A stretch of DNA of 64,000 nucleotides from Pseudomonadota bacterium (GCA_016705325.1 JADIYJ010000013.1:141963-205962), one strand, 5' to 3'; numbered from the stretch's first letter, positions 31,096-40,142 are shown. Numbers and translations are program-made. Notes: generated by a model from the letters alone, not told the origin.

Positions 31096-32844
31096 TCAGT
31101 CGACGGTGACACGGTTCACTTCGTCCAGCGACGTGATCCCCAGGCGCACCTTGTTGATGCCCGCCTGGCGCAAGCCCCAGACGCCTTCGAGGGTTGCCTG
31201 CTGCTTGATGTCCAGCACGCTCCCGCCCGCCATGATGATGCGGCCGATCTCGTCGGAGACTGGCATCACCTCGTACAGTCCCGTGCGCCCCTTATACCCG
31301 TCCGTGCAGTTGCTGCAACCCACGGGCTGGAAAATCTGGAGCCCGTTCGCGATTTCCTCGTCTCCGAAGCCTTCTTTCTTCAGCGCTTCGGCCGGAATCT
31401 TCGCCGGCGCCTTGCAGCTGTTGCAGAGCCGGCGCGCCAGGCGCTGGGCGATGATCAGGCTGACCGACGTGGCAATCGCGTAGGGCTTGACGCCCATGTC
31501 GACCAGGCGCGTCAGGGTCTTGGGTGCGTCGTTGGTGTGCAGCGTTGAGAGCACCAGGTGACCCGTCTGGGCCGCCTTGATCGCGATCTCGGCGGTCTCG
31601 AGGTCACGGATTTCGCCGACCATGATCACGTCTGGATCCTGGCGCAGGAAGGCGCGCAGGGCACCAGGAAAGGTGAGGCCGACCTTCGGGTTGATGTTCA
31701 CCTGGTTGATGCCGGGCAGCATGATTTCGACGGGGTCTTCCGCCGTCGAAATGTTCGTGTCCTCGGTGTTGAGGATGTTGAGGCCCGTATAGAGCGACAC
31801 CGTCTTGCCGCTGCCGGTCGGGCCGGTCACCAGGATCATGCCGTGCGGCCGCGCCAGGCAGTCCATGTACAGCTTTTTCTGGAAGGCTTCGTATCCCAGT
31901 GCGTCGATGCCCAGCATCGCGCTCGAGGGATCGAGGATACGCATCACGATCTTTTCGCCGAACAGCGTCGGGCACGTGCTCACGCGGAAGTCGATGGCCC
32001 GGTTCTTCGAGATCTTCATCTTGATGCGGCCGTCCTGCGGCACGCGGCGCTCGGCGATGTCCATGCGGGACATCACCTTCAGGCGGGCCGCCATCTTGAT
32101 GGCCAGCTGCACCGGCGGATTGGCGACTTCCTTCAGGATGCCGTCGAGGCGGAGCCGGATACGGTAGCTGCGTTCGTACGGTTCGAAGTGGATGTCCGAC
32201 GCACCCTTCTTGATTGCGTCCAGCATCACCTTGTTGATGAAGCGGACGATCGGCGCGTCGTCGACTGCGTCGGAGGAGCGATCGGAGTCCCGGGCAGCGT
32301 CCTCGTCGTCGCCCGAGGTGACTTCGAGACCGTCCATCTCGAAGTCGTCGCCGGCGAGTTCCGGCATCGACGTGTCGACCTGCTCGAGGGAAACCGCGAG
32401 CAGCTTGTTGAGCTTGTCTTCCTCGACGACCACCGCTTCGATCGAGAAACCGGTGGCGAACTTGACCTCGTCGAGCGCATGCAGGTTGGTCGGATCGGAG
32501 ATCGCGATGAACAGCTTCTTGCCGCGCTTCACCAGCGGCAGCACGCGGTGCTTGCGCAGGATCTTTTCGCTGACGATGCGGACGGTGTCGAGGTCGGGCT
32601 TGATGGAATCCAGGTCCAGCAGCGGGGCGCCGAATTCCTGCGAGGCGGCGATGGCGATCTCGCGCGCGTCGGCCATGTTGTGCTCGACCAGGTAGGACAC
32701 GACTCCGACGCGGCGTTCCTTCGCGGCGGCAATGGCATCGACCATGGCCGAATCCGCCACGAGACCGTCGATGACCAGGCGCTGCGGCAGGCCCTGGAGG
32801 CCCGACCGGCTGATCGTCTGTGTGGAAATCGCGAAATCGTTCAT
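31096..32844 (-). CDS. pilB: Type IV pilus assembly ATPase PilB
   Basis: The hexameric ATPase that powers pilus extension. The 582 residues include the N-terminal GspE_N region, an acidic stretch (about residues 160-195), the aspartate box SAEDPVEI-type element, Walker A GPTGSGKTVSLYT, Walker B VIMVGEIRDLETAEIA, and a tetracysteine zinc site (LCNSC and GCSNC). The order pilB-pilC-pilD matches Xanthomonadales. A CCGCAAGG hairpin lies in the gap before it. Confidence 0.96.
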   Translation of the reverse strand: MNDFAISTQTISRSGLQGLPQRLVIDGLVADSAMVDAIAAAKERRVGVVSYLVEHNMADAREIAIAASQEFGAPLLDLDSIKPDLDTVRIVSEKILRKHRVLPLVKRGKKLFIAISDPTNLHALDEVKFATGFSIEAVVVEEDKLNKLLAVSLEQVDTSMPELAGDDFEMDGLEVTSGDDEDAARDSDRSSDAVDDAPIVRFINKVMLDAIKKGASDIHFEPYERSYRIRLRLDGILKEVANPPVQLAIKMAARLKVMSRMDIAERRVPQDGRIKMKISKNRAIDFRVSTCPTLFGEKIVMRILDPSSAMLGIDALGYEAFQKKLYMDCLARPHGMILVTGPTGSGKTVSLYTGLNILNTEDTNISTAEDPVEIMLPGINQVNINPKVGLTFPGALRAFLRQDPDVIMVGEIRDLETAEIAIKAAQTGHLVLSTLHTNDAPKTLTRLVDMGVKPYAIATSVSLIIAQRLARRLCNSCKAPAKIPAEALKKEGFGDEEIANGLQIFQPVGCSNCTDGYKGRTGLYEVMPVSDEIGRIIMAGGSVLDIKQQATLEGVWGLRQAGINKVRLGITSLDEVNRVTVD

Positions 32845-32973
32845 GGGCTTAGCCTTGCCCTTGTGGGGTACCCGGCGGACGGAAGAACACTAGTGCAAGA
32901 CTAGCAAATGTTAAGTCGCTGGGGGATTGTGCCCCGACTGGGGCCCCGGAATGTGTGAGGCGGTCCACAGCGT

Positions 32974-33001
32974 CCGCAAGGGGATAATGACCGCCTTGCG
33001 G
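32974..33001. other. Hairpin in the pilA-pilB intergenic region
   Basis: CCGCAAGG and CCTTGCGG form an 8-base stem with a 12-base loop. The 276-base gap between pilB and pilA also holds the pilA terminator, and no clear promoter for pilB was recognised. Confidence 0.4.
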
Positions 33002-33060
33002 GGGTAATCAAACGGCAGGCGCGAAACCTCCGGCGCGATGTCCATGTTGTCGTCCGCAAG

Positions 33061-33091
33061 AAAAAAGAAAGCCCCTCGTTGAGGGGCTTTC
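33061..33091 (-). terminator. Intrinsic terminator of pilA
   Basis: An 11-base perfect stem (GAAAGCCCCTC with GAGGGGCTTTC), three-base loop, followed on the minus strand by six T residues. It lies 30 bases after the pilA stop and explains monocistronic pilin expression. Confidence 0.9.
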
Positions 33092-33120
33092 TTCGCCTAC
33101 CTCACGGCAGACGCCGATCG

Positions 33121-33636
33121 TTACTGCGCGCGACAGGACTGCGGCAGGTACTTGCCAAGGATGTCCGTGGTGCTTGCAGCCGAGGCGCCGCTGGCCGGAT
33201 CAGTCGGCGCGACTGCCATGCCAGTTCCATCGTTGTAACCGCAGAGCCAAATGACATCATCGTTCTCGCTCACCACCGGCCTGATGGAAAGGATGGCTGC
33301 ATCAATAGCGGAATTGGCCTGACCACCAAAGACGATATTGATCGTACCATCGTCAATCGTAACGCCCGTTACATACTTACCGGACGGCTCGACCGCTGCG
33401 CCGCCCGCGTCGACAAGACCAGTCGCCATGAACCTTGCAGGCCATACACCAGTCTGGGCAAACTGCTCGCCGATGGATGCCTTGAGTGCGCTGGAGAGAT
33501 TCATGCCTTCAGTCACCTGCGCACGGATCGTGTAATCCTGATACGCCGGAATCGCGATGGCCGCGAGGATGCCGATGATCGCCACGACGATCATCAACTC
33601 GATCAGGGTAAAGCCCTTCTGCACTTGCTTCATCAT
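33121..33636 (-). CDS. pilA: Type IV major pilin PilA
   Basis: A 171-residue type IVa prepilin. The short leader MMKQVQKG ends with the glycine that PilD cuts after, giving mature FTLIELMIVVAIIGILAAIA with Glu5. Two cysteines near the C-terminus (WLCGYND and PQSCRAQ) form the D-region disulfide loop. An AGGAG site precedes the start. It has its own sigma-54 promoter and terminator. Confidence 0.95.
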   Translation of the reverse strand: MMKQVQKGFTLIELMIVVAIIGILAAIAIPAYQDYTIRAQVTEGMNLSSALKASIGEQFAQTGVWPARFMATGLVDAGGAAVEPSGKYVTGVTIDDGTINIVFGGQANSAIDAAILSIRPVVSENDDVIWLCGYNDGTGMAVAPTDPASGASAASTTDILGKYLPQSCRAQ

Positions 33637-33697
33637 TTCATGACTCCTAAGGAAGATGTTCGGTCAGCAATCAAAAGTGATCTGCGAACCAGACAAA

Positions 33698-33712
33698 GCA
33701 AGTGTCATGCCA
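33698..33712 (-). promoter_or_regulatory. Sigma-54 promoter of pilA
   Basis: On the minus strand TGGCATG-N4-TTGC with the GG and GC exactly 10 bases apart, 62 bases before the pilA ATG. This is a near-perfect -24/-12 element, as known for pilA in Pseudomonas, and needs an activator of the PilR class. Confidence 0.88.
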
Positions 33713-33797
33713 ACGGGTGACTTACGGAATTTCACAAGCATCCACAAGGAAAAAGCGAGTTTCGCCTCAGCTGGGTGGGAGCCTGGCTCGCCTCGAG

Positions 33798-33823
33798 GTG
33801 ACGTCTTGTGTCACTTGGTGACA
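33798..33823 (-). promoter_or_regulatory. Putative PilR upstream activating sites
   Basis: GTGAC at 33798, then TGTCAC-TTG-GTGACA at 33809-33823, a perfect inverted repeat. They lie about 87-113 bases upstream of the -24 element, the usual distance for enhancer binding. Known PilR sites contain TGTC half-sites. Confidence 0.55.
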
Positions 33824-33859
33824 AAAAAGTGATGGCCGTTGCCTGGTCACGCTCGCCCG

Positions 33860-35030
33860 TCACTCGATCCCCAGCTTCTTTACCCGGTACCGCAGCTGCC
33901 GGAAAGTCATCCCCAGCAATTCCGCCGCCTTGGTCTTGTTATAGCGGGTCTGTTCCAGCGCACGGATGATGGCCTCACGCTGGATGTGCTCTAACTGGCC
34001 CTCCAGCCCATCTGCCCCGACTTCTCCAACCGCAACATCCCGCCCCGCAAGCTCCGGCAGATCCGTCAGCAGCTGTCCCGGCTTCAGCTGGATGTCTTCC
34101 GGCTCGACGCGCTCGTTCGAGCACAGTGTCACCGCGCGTTCGAGGATGTTCTCCAGTTCGCGCACGTTGCCGGGATACGAATAAGACAGCGCGTTGTCCA
34201 TCGCTTCGTCGCTGATCTGCGGGCGCTTCACGCCGATCTGGCCGGCGATGCGATCCAGCAGCATGTCGACCAGCGGCGGCACATCGTCGAGGCGTTCCCG
34301 TAGCGCCGGCACCCGCAGTTCGATGACGTTGATGCGGTAGTACAGGTCCTCGCGGAACTTGCCGGACTTCACCAGCTCGTCGAGCTTGCGGTGGGTCGCC
34401 GACAGCACGCGCACGTCGACCGGCGTCTCGCGCGTTTCGCCCACCGGCCGGATGGACTTCTCCTGGATCACGCGCAACAGCTTCACCTGCATGTGCAGGG
34501 GCAGGTCCGCGACTTCGTCCAGGAACAGCGTGCCGCCCTCGGCCGAGTGGATCAGCCCTTCCTTGTCGCCCACGGCGCCCGTGAAGCTGCCTTTCTTGTG
34601 GCCGAACAACTCGCTTTCCATCAACGTCGAAGTCCGCCCCATCGTCGGAACGCAGCTTCAGCGTCGCCTTGATCAGCTTGCGCAGCGAGCCCAGGTCCAG
34701 CGGCTTCGAGATGAAGTCGAAGGCGCCCAGCTTGAGCGCCCGCACGGCCGTGTCGACGTTGCCGTGCGCGGTGATCACCGCCACCGGCACGCCGGGACGG
34801 TGGTGCTGGATCCAGTCGACGATGTCGAGTCCGTCCCCGTCGGGAAGCCGCATGTCCGTCAGCACGAGATCGAAGCGTTCCGGGCCGAGCGCCTTGATCG
34901 CGCTCGCGTAATCACCCGCCGTCACGACCTCGATCTGCATGCGACCGAGCGTGATGGACAACAGCTCGCGGATGTCCGGCTCGTCGTCGATGACCAGTGC
35001 GCGCGGGTTCGACTTGCGTTCGGTCATCAA
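33860..35030 (-). pseudogene. pilR: Type IV pilus response regulator PilR, internally deleted and frameshifted
   Basis: PilR is a sigma-54 activator of pilin transcription, about 450 residues long. The receiver domain is intact (ALVIDDEPDIRELL, phosphorylatable Asp59 in LVLTDMRLPDG, switch lysine in FISKPLDLGS). After KATLKLRSDD the frame is lost and resumes at MESELFGHKKGSFTGA, the GAFTGA-loop region of the AAA+ domain. About 70-85 residues, including the Walker A site, are absent, and the two parts are in different frames. The rest of the AAA+ domain (LFLDEVADLP, RFREDLYYR-like GKFREDLYYRINVIEL) and the Fis-type DNA-binding helix (NKTKAAELLGMTFRQLRYRVKKL) are intact. As built it cannot work. 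It overlaps pilS by 4 bases. Confidence 0.88.
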
Positions 35031-36676
35031 TCCTTCCAGCGGCTGGGGTCGGCGAAAATGAGGCGGAAAATGCTACCACCCCCGGGCCGCGGCTCGTAGA
35101 GCAACAGCGCGCCGTTGGTCTGGCACAGCTCGCGCGAGATGAACAGGCCAAGGCCGGTGCCGCCGGACCCGGTGGTGAAAAACGGCTCGAAGATGCGTTC
35201 GGCCTGCGCCGGATCGACGCCATTGCCCCGGTCAGCCACTTCGACGAACGGTCGTCCGGTGGCAGCGATGCGGCCAGTCCGGATGTCGACGCGACCCGTG
35301 GCATCCGGGCCTGCACCGTGCCGCAGCGCGTTGTCGCACAGGTTCCAGAGTACCTGGTGCAGGTGTGACGGATCGAACTGCACGTCGATTCTCCCGACGT
35401 TGCGATCCATGTCGATGCGGAAGGACGAGGGATCGAGCTGCAGCGTCTGTTCGTACTCGGCGATGAACCCGGACAGCCATTCGGTCACGTCGATGCGTTC
35501 CTGCTTCGTCGTGTCACGCCGTGACAGCTGCAGCACGTTCTCGATGATGTGGCTGACCCGAACGCCGTTCTTCTCGATGATGTCCGTGAGGTGACGGTCG
35601 TCATCGGTGAGGCCCGGGGACTCGCGCAGCAGCTGGCCCGCGTGGCTCATCGCCCCGACCGGATTGCGGATCTCGTGCGCAATGCTGGCGCTCAGGCGTC
35701 CCAGCGCCGCCAGCTTCGACTGCTGCGCGCGGTCGGCGATGACGCTCGTGTCTTCCAGGAAGATCAGCACGGGACCGGACCCGCTCTCGGCGAGTGCCAC
35801 GAAATGCGGCCGGATCACCGTGCCGCCATCGGCGCCGACGATTTCACCGACGGTGTCGCGCCGGTCCGACGCTTGCCTGCGCCACGCGTCCAGCACGTAC
35901 GCCAGGCGCGGCGACATCGCAGCGAGCGGCATGCCGCCCGCAACCGAGCCGCCTTGCAGCAGCCGTGCGGCCGTCTCATTGATGAGTCGAACCTGGTCGT
36001 TCTCGTCGACGACCAGGATGCTCTCGCGCAGGTGCTGCACGATGAATTTGTTCAGTTCGTTCAGGTTTGCGAGATCGATCTCGCGCTGCTGCGCCAGCGC
36101 TTCGCTCTCCCGCAGTCGTGCAGCGAACGGCACGGCGAGCAGGGTGATCGCAAACAGGCTGGCCCCGGTCAGCCCGGTGATCAGGTAGTCCGAGCGGAAG
36201 CTCTCGCCCTGCAGGAACGAGATCGTCGTCTCCATCAGCAGCGACAACGCGACGAAGGACGTTCCGAGCAGCGCATAGCGCCGCGGCAGGATCGTGGCCG
36301 CCGCGGCGGTCGGCAGGACCAGCAGGGTGGCGAGACCGCTGGAAACGCCACCGCTCGCGTGGATCAGGACGCTGATCGCGATGGCGTCGACGACCAGCTG
36401 CAGGATGGCCTGCCATTCGGCCGAGGGCGTGCGGCTCTGGATGGTCTGGATGCAGACCAGTGCGAAGGCGAAGTACCCCACCGCGACGCTGAGAAAGAGG
36501 CCGGGTTGCTGGCTGCCGACGCTGTAGCTCGGGGCGTTGAAGAAGAAGACCAGCAGCAGGAGCATCGGCAGCAGCAGCCGGAACACGTTCAACAGCGACA
36601 GCACCCGCCAGGGCAGTTCGATGCCGGTGGCCCCCCACCCGGATTCCAACTGCTCTGACTTGAGCGCTCGTGCCAT
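35027..36676 (-). CDS. pilS: Type IV pilus sensor histidine kinase PilS
   Basis: The membrane kinase partner of PilR. The 549 residues have six transmembrane segments (about 25-190), a PAS domain (residues about 210-310), the H-box LSASIAHEIRNPVGAMSHAGQLL, the N-box HQVLWNLCDNALRHG, and G-boxes DRGNGVDPAQ and GGTGLGLFISREL. In Pseudomonas PilS senses pilin in the membrane. It overlaps pilR, and both point toward pilA. Confidence 0.95.
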   Translation of the reverse strand: MARALKSEQLESGWGATGIELPWRVLSLLNVFRLLLPMLLLLVFFFNAPSYSVGSQQPGLFLSVAVGYFAFALVCIQTIQSRTPSAEWQAILQLVVDAIAISVLIHASGGVSSGLATLLVLPTAAAATILPRRYALLGTSFVALSLLMETTISFLQGESFRSDYLITGLTGASLFAITLLAVPFAARLRESEALAQQREIDLANLNELNKFIVQHLRESILVVDENDQVRLINETAARLLQGGSVAGGMPLAAMSPRLAYVLDAWRRQASDRRDTVGEIVGADGGTVIRPHFVALAESGSGPVLIFLEDTSVIADRAQQSKLAALGRLSASIAHEIRNPVGAMSHAGQLLRESPGLTDDDRHLTDIIEKNGVRVSHIIENVLQLSRRDTTKQERIDVTEWLSGFIAEYEQTLQLDPSSFRIDMDRNVGRIDVQFDPSHLHQVLWNLCDNALRHGAGPDATGRVDIRTGRIAATGRPFVEVADRGNGVDPAQAERIFEPFFTTGSGGTGLGLFISRELCQTNGALLLYEPRPGGGSIFRLIFADPSRWKD

Positions 36677-36736
36677 GGCCGCGAACTTTAGCAGTACCTC
36701 TCCCGGCCCGCCGGGAGGTCGACCGTGGATCGGTTT

Positions 36737-36765
36737 TTGAAATTCCAGGAAAACGTAGCTACATT
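36737..36765 (+). promoter_or_regulatory. Promoter/operator of the antitoxin-nucleotidyltransferase pair
   Basis: TTGAAA and TACATT hexamers with a 17-base spacer. The palindrome GTAGCTAC at 36755-36762 overlaps the -10 and is a candidate operator for the antitoxin. A start of transcription near 36772 would make the mRNA almost leaderless at the GTG used below. Confidence 0.6.
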
Positions 36766-36772
36766 ATGGCGC

Positions 36773-37098
36773 GTGAAAAACGCAGTGGTGCGCGCCCGCA
36801 TCGATTCTGAACTCAAGGCCAACGCCGTCCGGGTGCTGGCCGCGTGTGGCCTCGAGCCCAGTGACGCAATCCGAATGTTCCTGCAGCAGGTGGTTGCGCA
36901 CCAGGGCATCCGTTCGACATTCGCAGCGCCGTACGAGGGCCGTCGATGGCCGAACTGCAGATATTGAAGCGCCAGTCGCAGGCGCGCGATCACCGAATTG
37001 CCAGCTCGGTCGACGTCTCGGCGGGGCAGATGCTGCTGCTGCGCCCGCAGCGCTTGCGCGGCGCCAGGGTTCGCTGGCCGAAAGCCAGCCTTGCGTGA
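36773..37098 (+). CDS. RelB/DinJ-like antitoxin (one frameshift)
   Basis: The N-terminal half is a ribbon-helix-helix domain of RelB/DinJ type: VKNAVVRARIDSELKANAVRVLAACGLEPSDAIRMFLQQVVAHQGI. One C appears to be lost near 36910 (GGC-ATC-CCG expected). With it, the protein continues PFDIRSAVRGPSMAELQILKRQ and ends RVRWPKASLA, overlapping the next gene as GTGA. Without it, the frame stops at 36967 after about 64 residues. The corrected length is about 108. RelB antitoxins usually pair with an RNase of the RelE class; here the partner looks like a nucleotidyltransferase. A GTG start is assumed; the ATG at 36766 is out of frame. Confidence 0.65.
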
Positions 37099-37880
37099 CC
37101 GACCCTGTCCGCGCGCTGCAGCAAGCCGAACTCACGCCAGATGAGGTCGAGCGGATACTGCGAGCGTGTGGAGCCGACGCCCTGCTCGTGGGCGGACAGG
37201 CGCTCGCCACCTGGGCCGTGCACTACAGCATCGAACCGATGGGCGAACTCTCCCGGGCCGTGACCATGGACGTCGACTTCATCGGCACGAGCGACATCGC
37301 CCACGCCCTGCAGCGATCGCTCGGCCCGCCTTGGAAATTGCGCAAGGGCACGCTTGACGACGTCGGCGGACAGGTGGCGAAGGTCTATGCAAGGATCGGG
37401 GACGGCATCAAGCAGGTCGACTTTTTCTCCGGGATCGTCGGCCTGGACACCGCAGCGGTGCGCAAGCGTGCTGCGGAAATCACCTTGTCGGATGGCGTCG
37501 CGATCAATTTGCTGCACCCGCTGGACGTGCTGGAGAGCCGACTGCGAAACCTCGATTCGATCCCGGCCGGGCGCAATGCCATCGGTGTCGCGCAGGCGCG
37601 CCTCGCGGTGAGTGTGGTGCGGGCATTCATGGAGGACTTCATGCACGGAGGGAACGATCCGCGCAAGGTGCGTCAGGCCGTAAAGCGCGTTGAGAAAATC
37701 GCGCTCGATGCACGGCTCATCCATGTCGCGCTCAGCCACGGCATCGATGTGCTTGCCGCCGTTCCGGTGGCGCGGATTGCCTACCCTCGGTTCCACCAGC
37801 TGCAGTGGCCACGGGTCCTGGCGCGGTACGAACGCAAGCGCGAGAAATTCGTGGCGCTGCAATCCCGGCGGGTACCCTGA
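37095..37880 (+). CDS. Nucleotidyltransferase-like protein, candidate toxin
   Basis: A 261-residue protein with the minimal nucleotidyltransferase pattern: LLVGGQALATWAVHY (GG at residues 33-34) followed by TMDVDFIGT (DxD near 59-61), then GIKQVDFFSGIVG, a possible third acidic strand. The region INLLHPLDVLESRLRNL and the helical C-terminal half resemble DUF6036 or AbiEii-type proteins, but I cannot name a family with certainty. The GTG start overlaps the antitoxin stop, which argues for a coupled pair. Such enzymes in toxin-antitoxin systems add nucleotides to tRNA or proteins; the target here is unknown. Confidence 0.7.
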   Translation: MTDPVRALQQAELTPDEVERILRACGADALLVGGQALATWAVHYSIEPMGELSRAVTMDVDFIGTSDIAHALQRSLGPPWKLRKGTLDDVGGQVAKVYARIGDGIKQVDFFSGIVGLDTAAVRKRAAEITLSDGVAINLLHPLDVLESRLRNLDSIPAGRNAIGVAQARLAVSVVRAFMEDFMHGGNDPRKVRQAVKRVEKIALDARLIHVALSHGIDVLAAVPVARIAYPRFHQLQWPRVLARYERKREKFVALQSRRVP

Positions 37881-37981
37881 CCCGAGTCCTCCCCGAAGCC
37901 GGCCCGACACGGCGCCGCAGGTCGACAGCGGCCCGCATGAGGTAGACTGTCGAGCTTCGTCCCACCGCCCGACCGAGTCCC

Positions 37982-39148
37982 ATGAACCTTCACGAATACC
38001 AGTCGAAGCAGCTGTTCGCCCGCTATGGCATCCCGGTGCCGGCGGGATTCGTCGCCTCCACGCCGGCGGAAGCCGTCGACGCCGCCAAGCGCCTCGGGGG
38101 CGCGGTCTGGGTCGTCAAGGCCCAGGTGCACGCGGGTGGCCGCGGCAAGGCAGGTGGCGTCAAGGTGGTCAAGTCGACGGCGGACGTCTCGGCCGCCGCC
38201 GCCGGCATGCTCGGCCAGCGCCTGAAGACCAAGCAGACTGCGGCGGAGGGCCTGCCGATCAACCAGGTCTACGTCGAGACCGGCTCGAAGATCGACCGCG
38301 AGCTGTATCTCAGCCTGCTCCTCAACCGTGACACCGGTCGCGTGGCGTTCGTCGCCTCGGCCGCCGGTGGCATGGACATCGAGGAGGTCGCGGCCAAGAC
38401 GCCCGAGAAGATCATCCGCGTCGAAATCCACCCGGCCACCGGCATCCAGGGCTCGCACTGCCGCACGCTGGCCTTCGGCCTTGGCCTCAAGGGCAAGCAG
38501 ATTGCGCAGTTCGAGCAGATCGCGCGCGGCCTGTTCAATCTCTACATGGATTGCGACGCGAGCCTGGTCGAGGTGAACCCGCTGATCGTCAACGGCGACG
38601 GTGACGTCATCGCCCTCGACGGCAAGATCGGCATCGAAGACAACTCGCTCTTCCGCCAGAAGGCGCTGGTCGAGATGCGCGACACCTCGCAGGAAGACGA
38701 GATGGAGCGGATCGCGGGCGAAGCGGACCTCAACTACGTCTCGCTCGACGGCGACATCGCCTGCATGGTGAACGGCGCGGGTCTTGCCATGGCCACGATG
38801 GACGTCATCCAGCTCTATGGCGGTTCGCCGGCGAACTTCCTCGACGTCGGCGGCGGCGCCACGCGTGAGCGTGTCACCACGGCGTTCAAGCTGATCCTGC
38901 AGAATCCGAAGGTCAGGGCGATCCTCGTCAACATTTTCGGCGGCATCGTGCGCTGCGACATGATCGCCGAAGGCGTGATCGGCGCCGCGCGCGACCTCGG
39001 CCTGCACCTGCCGGTCGTCGTCCGCATCGAGGGCACCAACGCGCCGCAGGGCCGCCAGCTGCTCGCCGACAGCGGCCTCGACCTGATCGCCGCCACCGAC
39101 CTGACCGATGCGGCGAAGAAGGTCGTCGCGGCCGCTGCGAGGAAGTAA
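37982..39148 (+). CDS. sucC: Succinyl-CoA synthetase beta subunit (ADP-forming)
   Basis: The TCA-cycle enzyme subunit binding nucleotide. The 388 residues begin MNLHEYQSKQLFARYGIPVP, with the ATP-grasp segment VVKAQVHAGGRGKAGGVK, VEVNPLIVNGDGDVIALDGKI and the late FGGIVRCDMIAEG. It is followed after 3 bases by sucD. The linkage pilS-sucC-sucD is normal in Xanthomonadales, apart from the toxin-antitoxin pair inserted here. Confidence 0.97.
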   Translation: MNLHEYQSKQLFARYGIPVPAGFVASTPAEAVDAAKRLGGAVWVVKAQVHAGGRGKAGGVKVVKSTADVSAAAAGMLGQRLKTKQTAAEGLPINQVYVETGSKIDRELYLSLLLNRDTGRVAFVASAAGGMDIEEVAAKTPEKIIRVEIHPATGIQGSHCRTLAFGLGLKGKQIAQFEQIARGLFNLYMDCDASLVEVNPLIVNGDGDVIALDGKIGIEDNSLFRQKALVEMRDTSQEDEMERIAGEADLNYVSLDGDIACMVNGAGLAMATMDVIQLYGGSPANFLDVGGGATRERVTTAFKLILQNPKVRAILVNIFGGIVRCDMIAEGVIGAARDLGLHLPVVVRIEGTNAPQGRQLLADSGLDLIAATDLTDAAKKVVAAAARK

Positions 39149-39151
39149 CCC

Positions 39152-40114
39152 ATGTCGATCCTGATCAACAAGAACACGCGCGTGATCTGCCAGGGCTTCA
39201 CTGGCAAGCAGGGCACGTTCCATTCGCAGGGTTGCCTCGATTACGGCACCAGGCTGGTCGGCGGCGTCACGCCGGGCCGCGGCGGCGAGAAGCACCTCGG
39301 CCTGCCGGTGTTCGACACCGTGCGCGATGCGGTGGCGAAGACCGCTGCCAATGCCACGATGATCTACGTGCCGCCGCCGTTCGCGGCGGATGCGATCATC
39401 GAAGCCGCCGATGCGGGCATCGAACTGATCGTGTGCATCACCGAAGGCATTCCGGTGAACGACATGGTCAAGGTCAAGGCGGCGCTGCAGGATTCGAAGT
39501 CGCGGCTGGTCGGCCCGAACTGCCCCGGCGTGATCACGCCCGGCGAATGCAAGATCGGCATCATGCCGGGCTTCATCCACAAGAAGGGCAGGGTCGGCAT
39601 CGTTTCGCGCTCCGGCACGCTCACCTACGAAGCGGTGTTCCAGACGACCAACGTCGGCCTCGGCCAGAGCACTTGTGTCGGCATCGGCGGCGATCCGGTC
39701 CGCGGCATGAACTTCATCGACGTGCTGGCACTGTTCCAGGACGACCCGCAGACCGAAGGCATCATCATGGTCGGTGAGATCGGCGGCAGCGACGAAGAGG
39801 CGGGCGCGGAGTTCATCCGCAAGCACGTCACCAAGCCAGTGGTGGCTTACATCGCGGGTGTCACGGCGCCCCCGGGCAAGCGCATGGGTCACGCGGGTGC
39901 GGTGATTTCGGGCGGCAAGGGCACGGCGGCCGACAAGTTCGCGGCGCTCGAGGCGGCGCGCGTCACCACGGTGCGCTCGCCTGCGGAACTCGGCGCGGCG
40001 ATCTTCAAGCGGCTGAAGGGTCGCGTCACGAAGGCCAGGGTCGCGGTTAAGAAAGCTGCGCCGCGCAGGGCTCCGGCGAAGAAAAAAGCCAAGGTCCCGG
40101 CGCGCAAGAAGTGA
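39152..40114 (+). CDS. sucD: Succinyl-CoA synthetase alpha subunit with basic tail
   Basis: The CoA-binding, phosphohistidine-bearing subunit. The start MSILINKNTRVICQGFTGKQGTFH, GRVGIVSRSGTLTYE and GHAGAVISGGKGTA (active histidine) are canonical. The family usually has about 290 residues. This one has 320, ending in a stretch rich in Lys, Ala, Arg and Pro (from KRLKGRVTKARVAV onward) that resembles histone-like tails. A GC hairpin follows the stop. Confidence 0.96.
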   Translation: MSILINKNTRVICQGFTGKQGTFHSQGCLDYGTRLVGGVTPGRGGEKHLGLPVFDTVRDAVAKTAANATMIYVPPPFAADAIIEAADAGIELIVCITEGIPVNDMVKVKAALQDSKSRLVGPNCPGVITPGECKIGIMPGFIHKKGRVGIVSRSGTLTYEAVFQTTNVGLGQSTCVGIGGDPVRGMNFIDVLALFQDDPQTEGIIMVGEIGGSDEEAGAEFIRKHVTKPVVAYIAGVTAPPGKRMGHAGAVISGGKGTAADKFAALEAARVTTVRSPAELGAAIFKRLKGRVTKARVAVKKAAPRRAPAKKKAKVPARKK

Positions 40115-40120
40115 GTGAAC

Positions 40121-40142
40121 GCCCGAGGCTCCGACCTCGGGC
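40121..40142 (+). terminator. Stem-loop after sucD
   Basis: GCCCGAGG pairs with CCTCGGGC around a 6-base loop, six bases past the sucD stop. It has no T-run, so termination may be weak or Rho-assisted. The following 180 bases hold no gene; a TAGAGT hexamer near 40280 could be a promoter element for the next operon, but is unconvincing. Confidence 0.5.
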
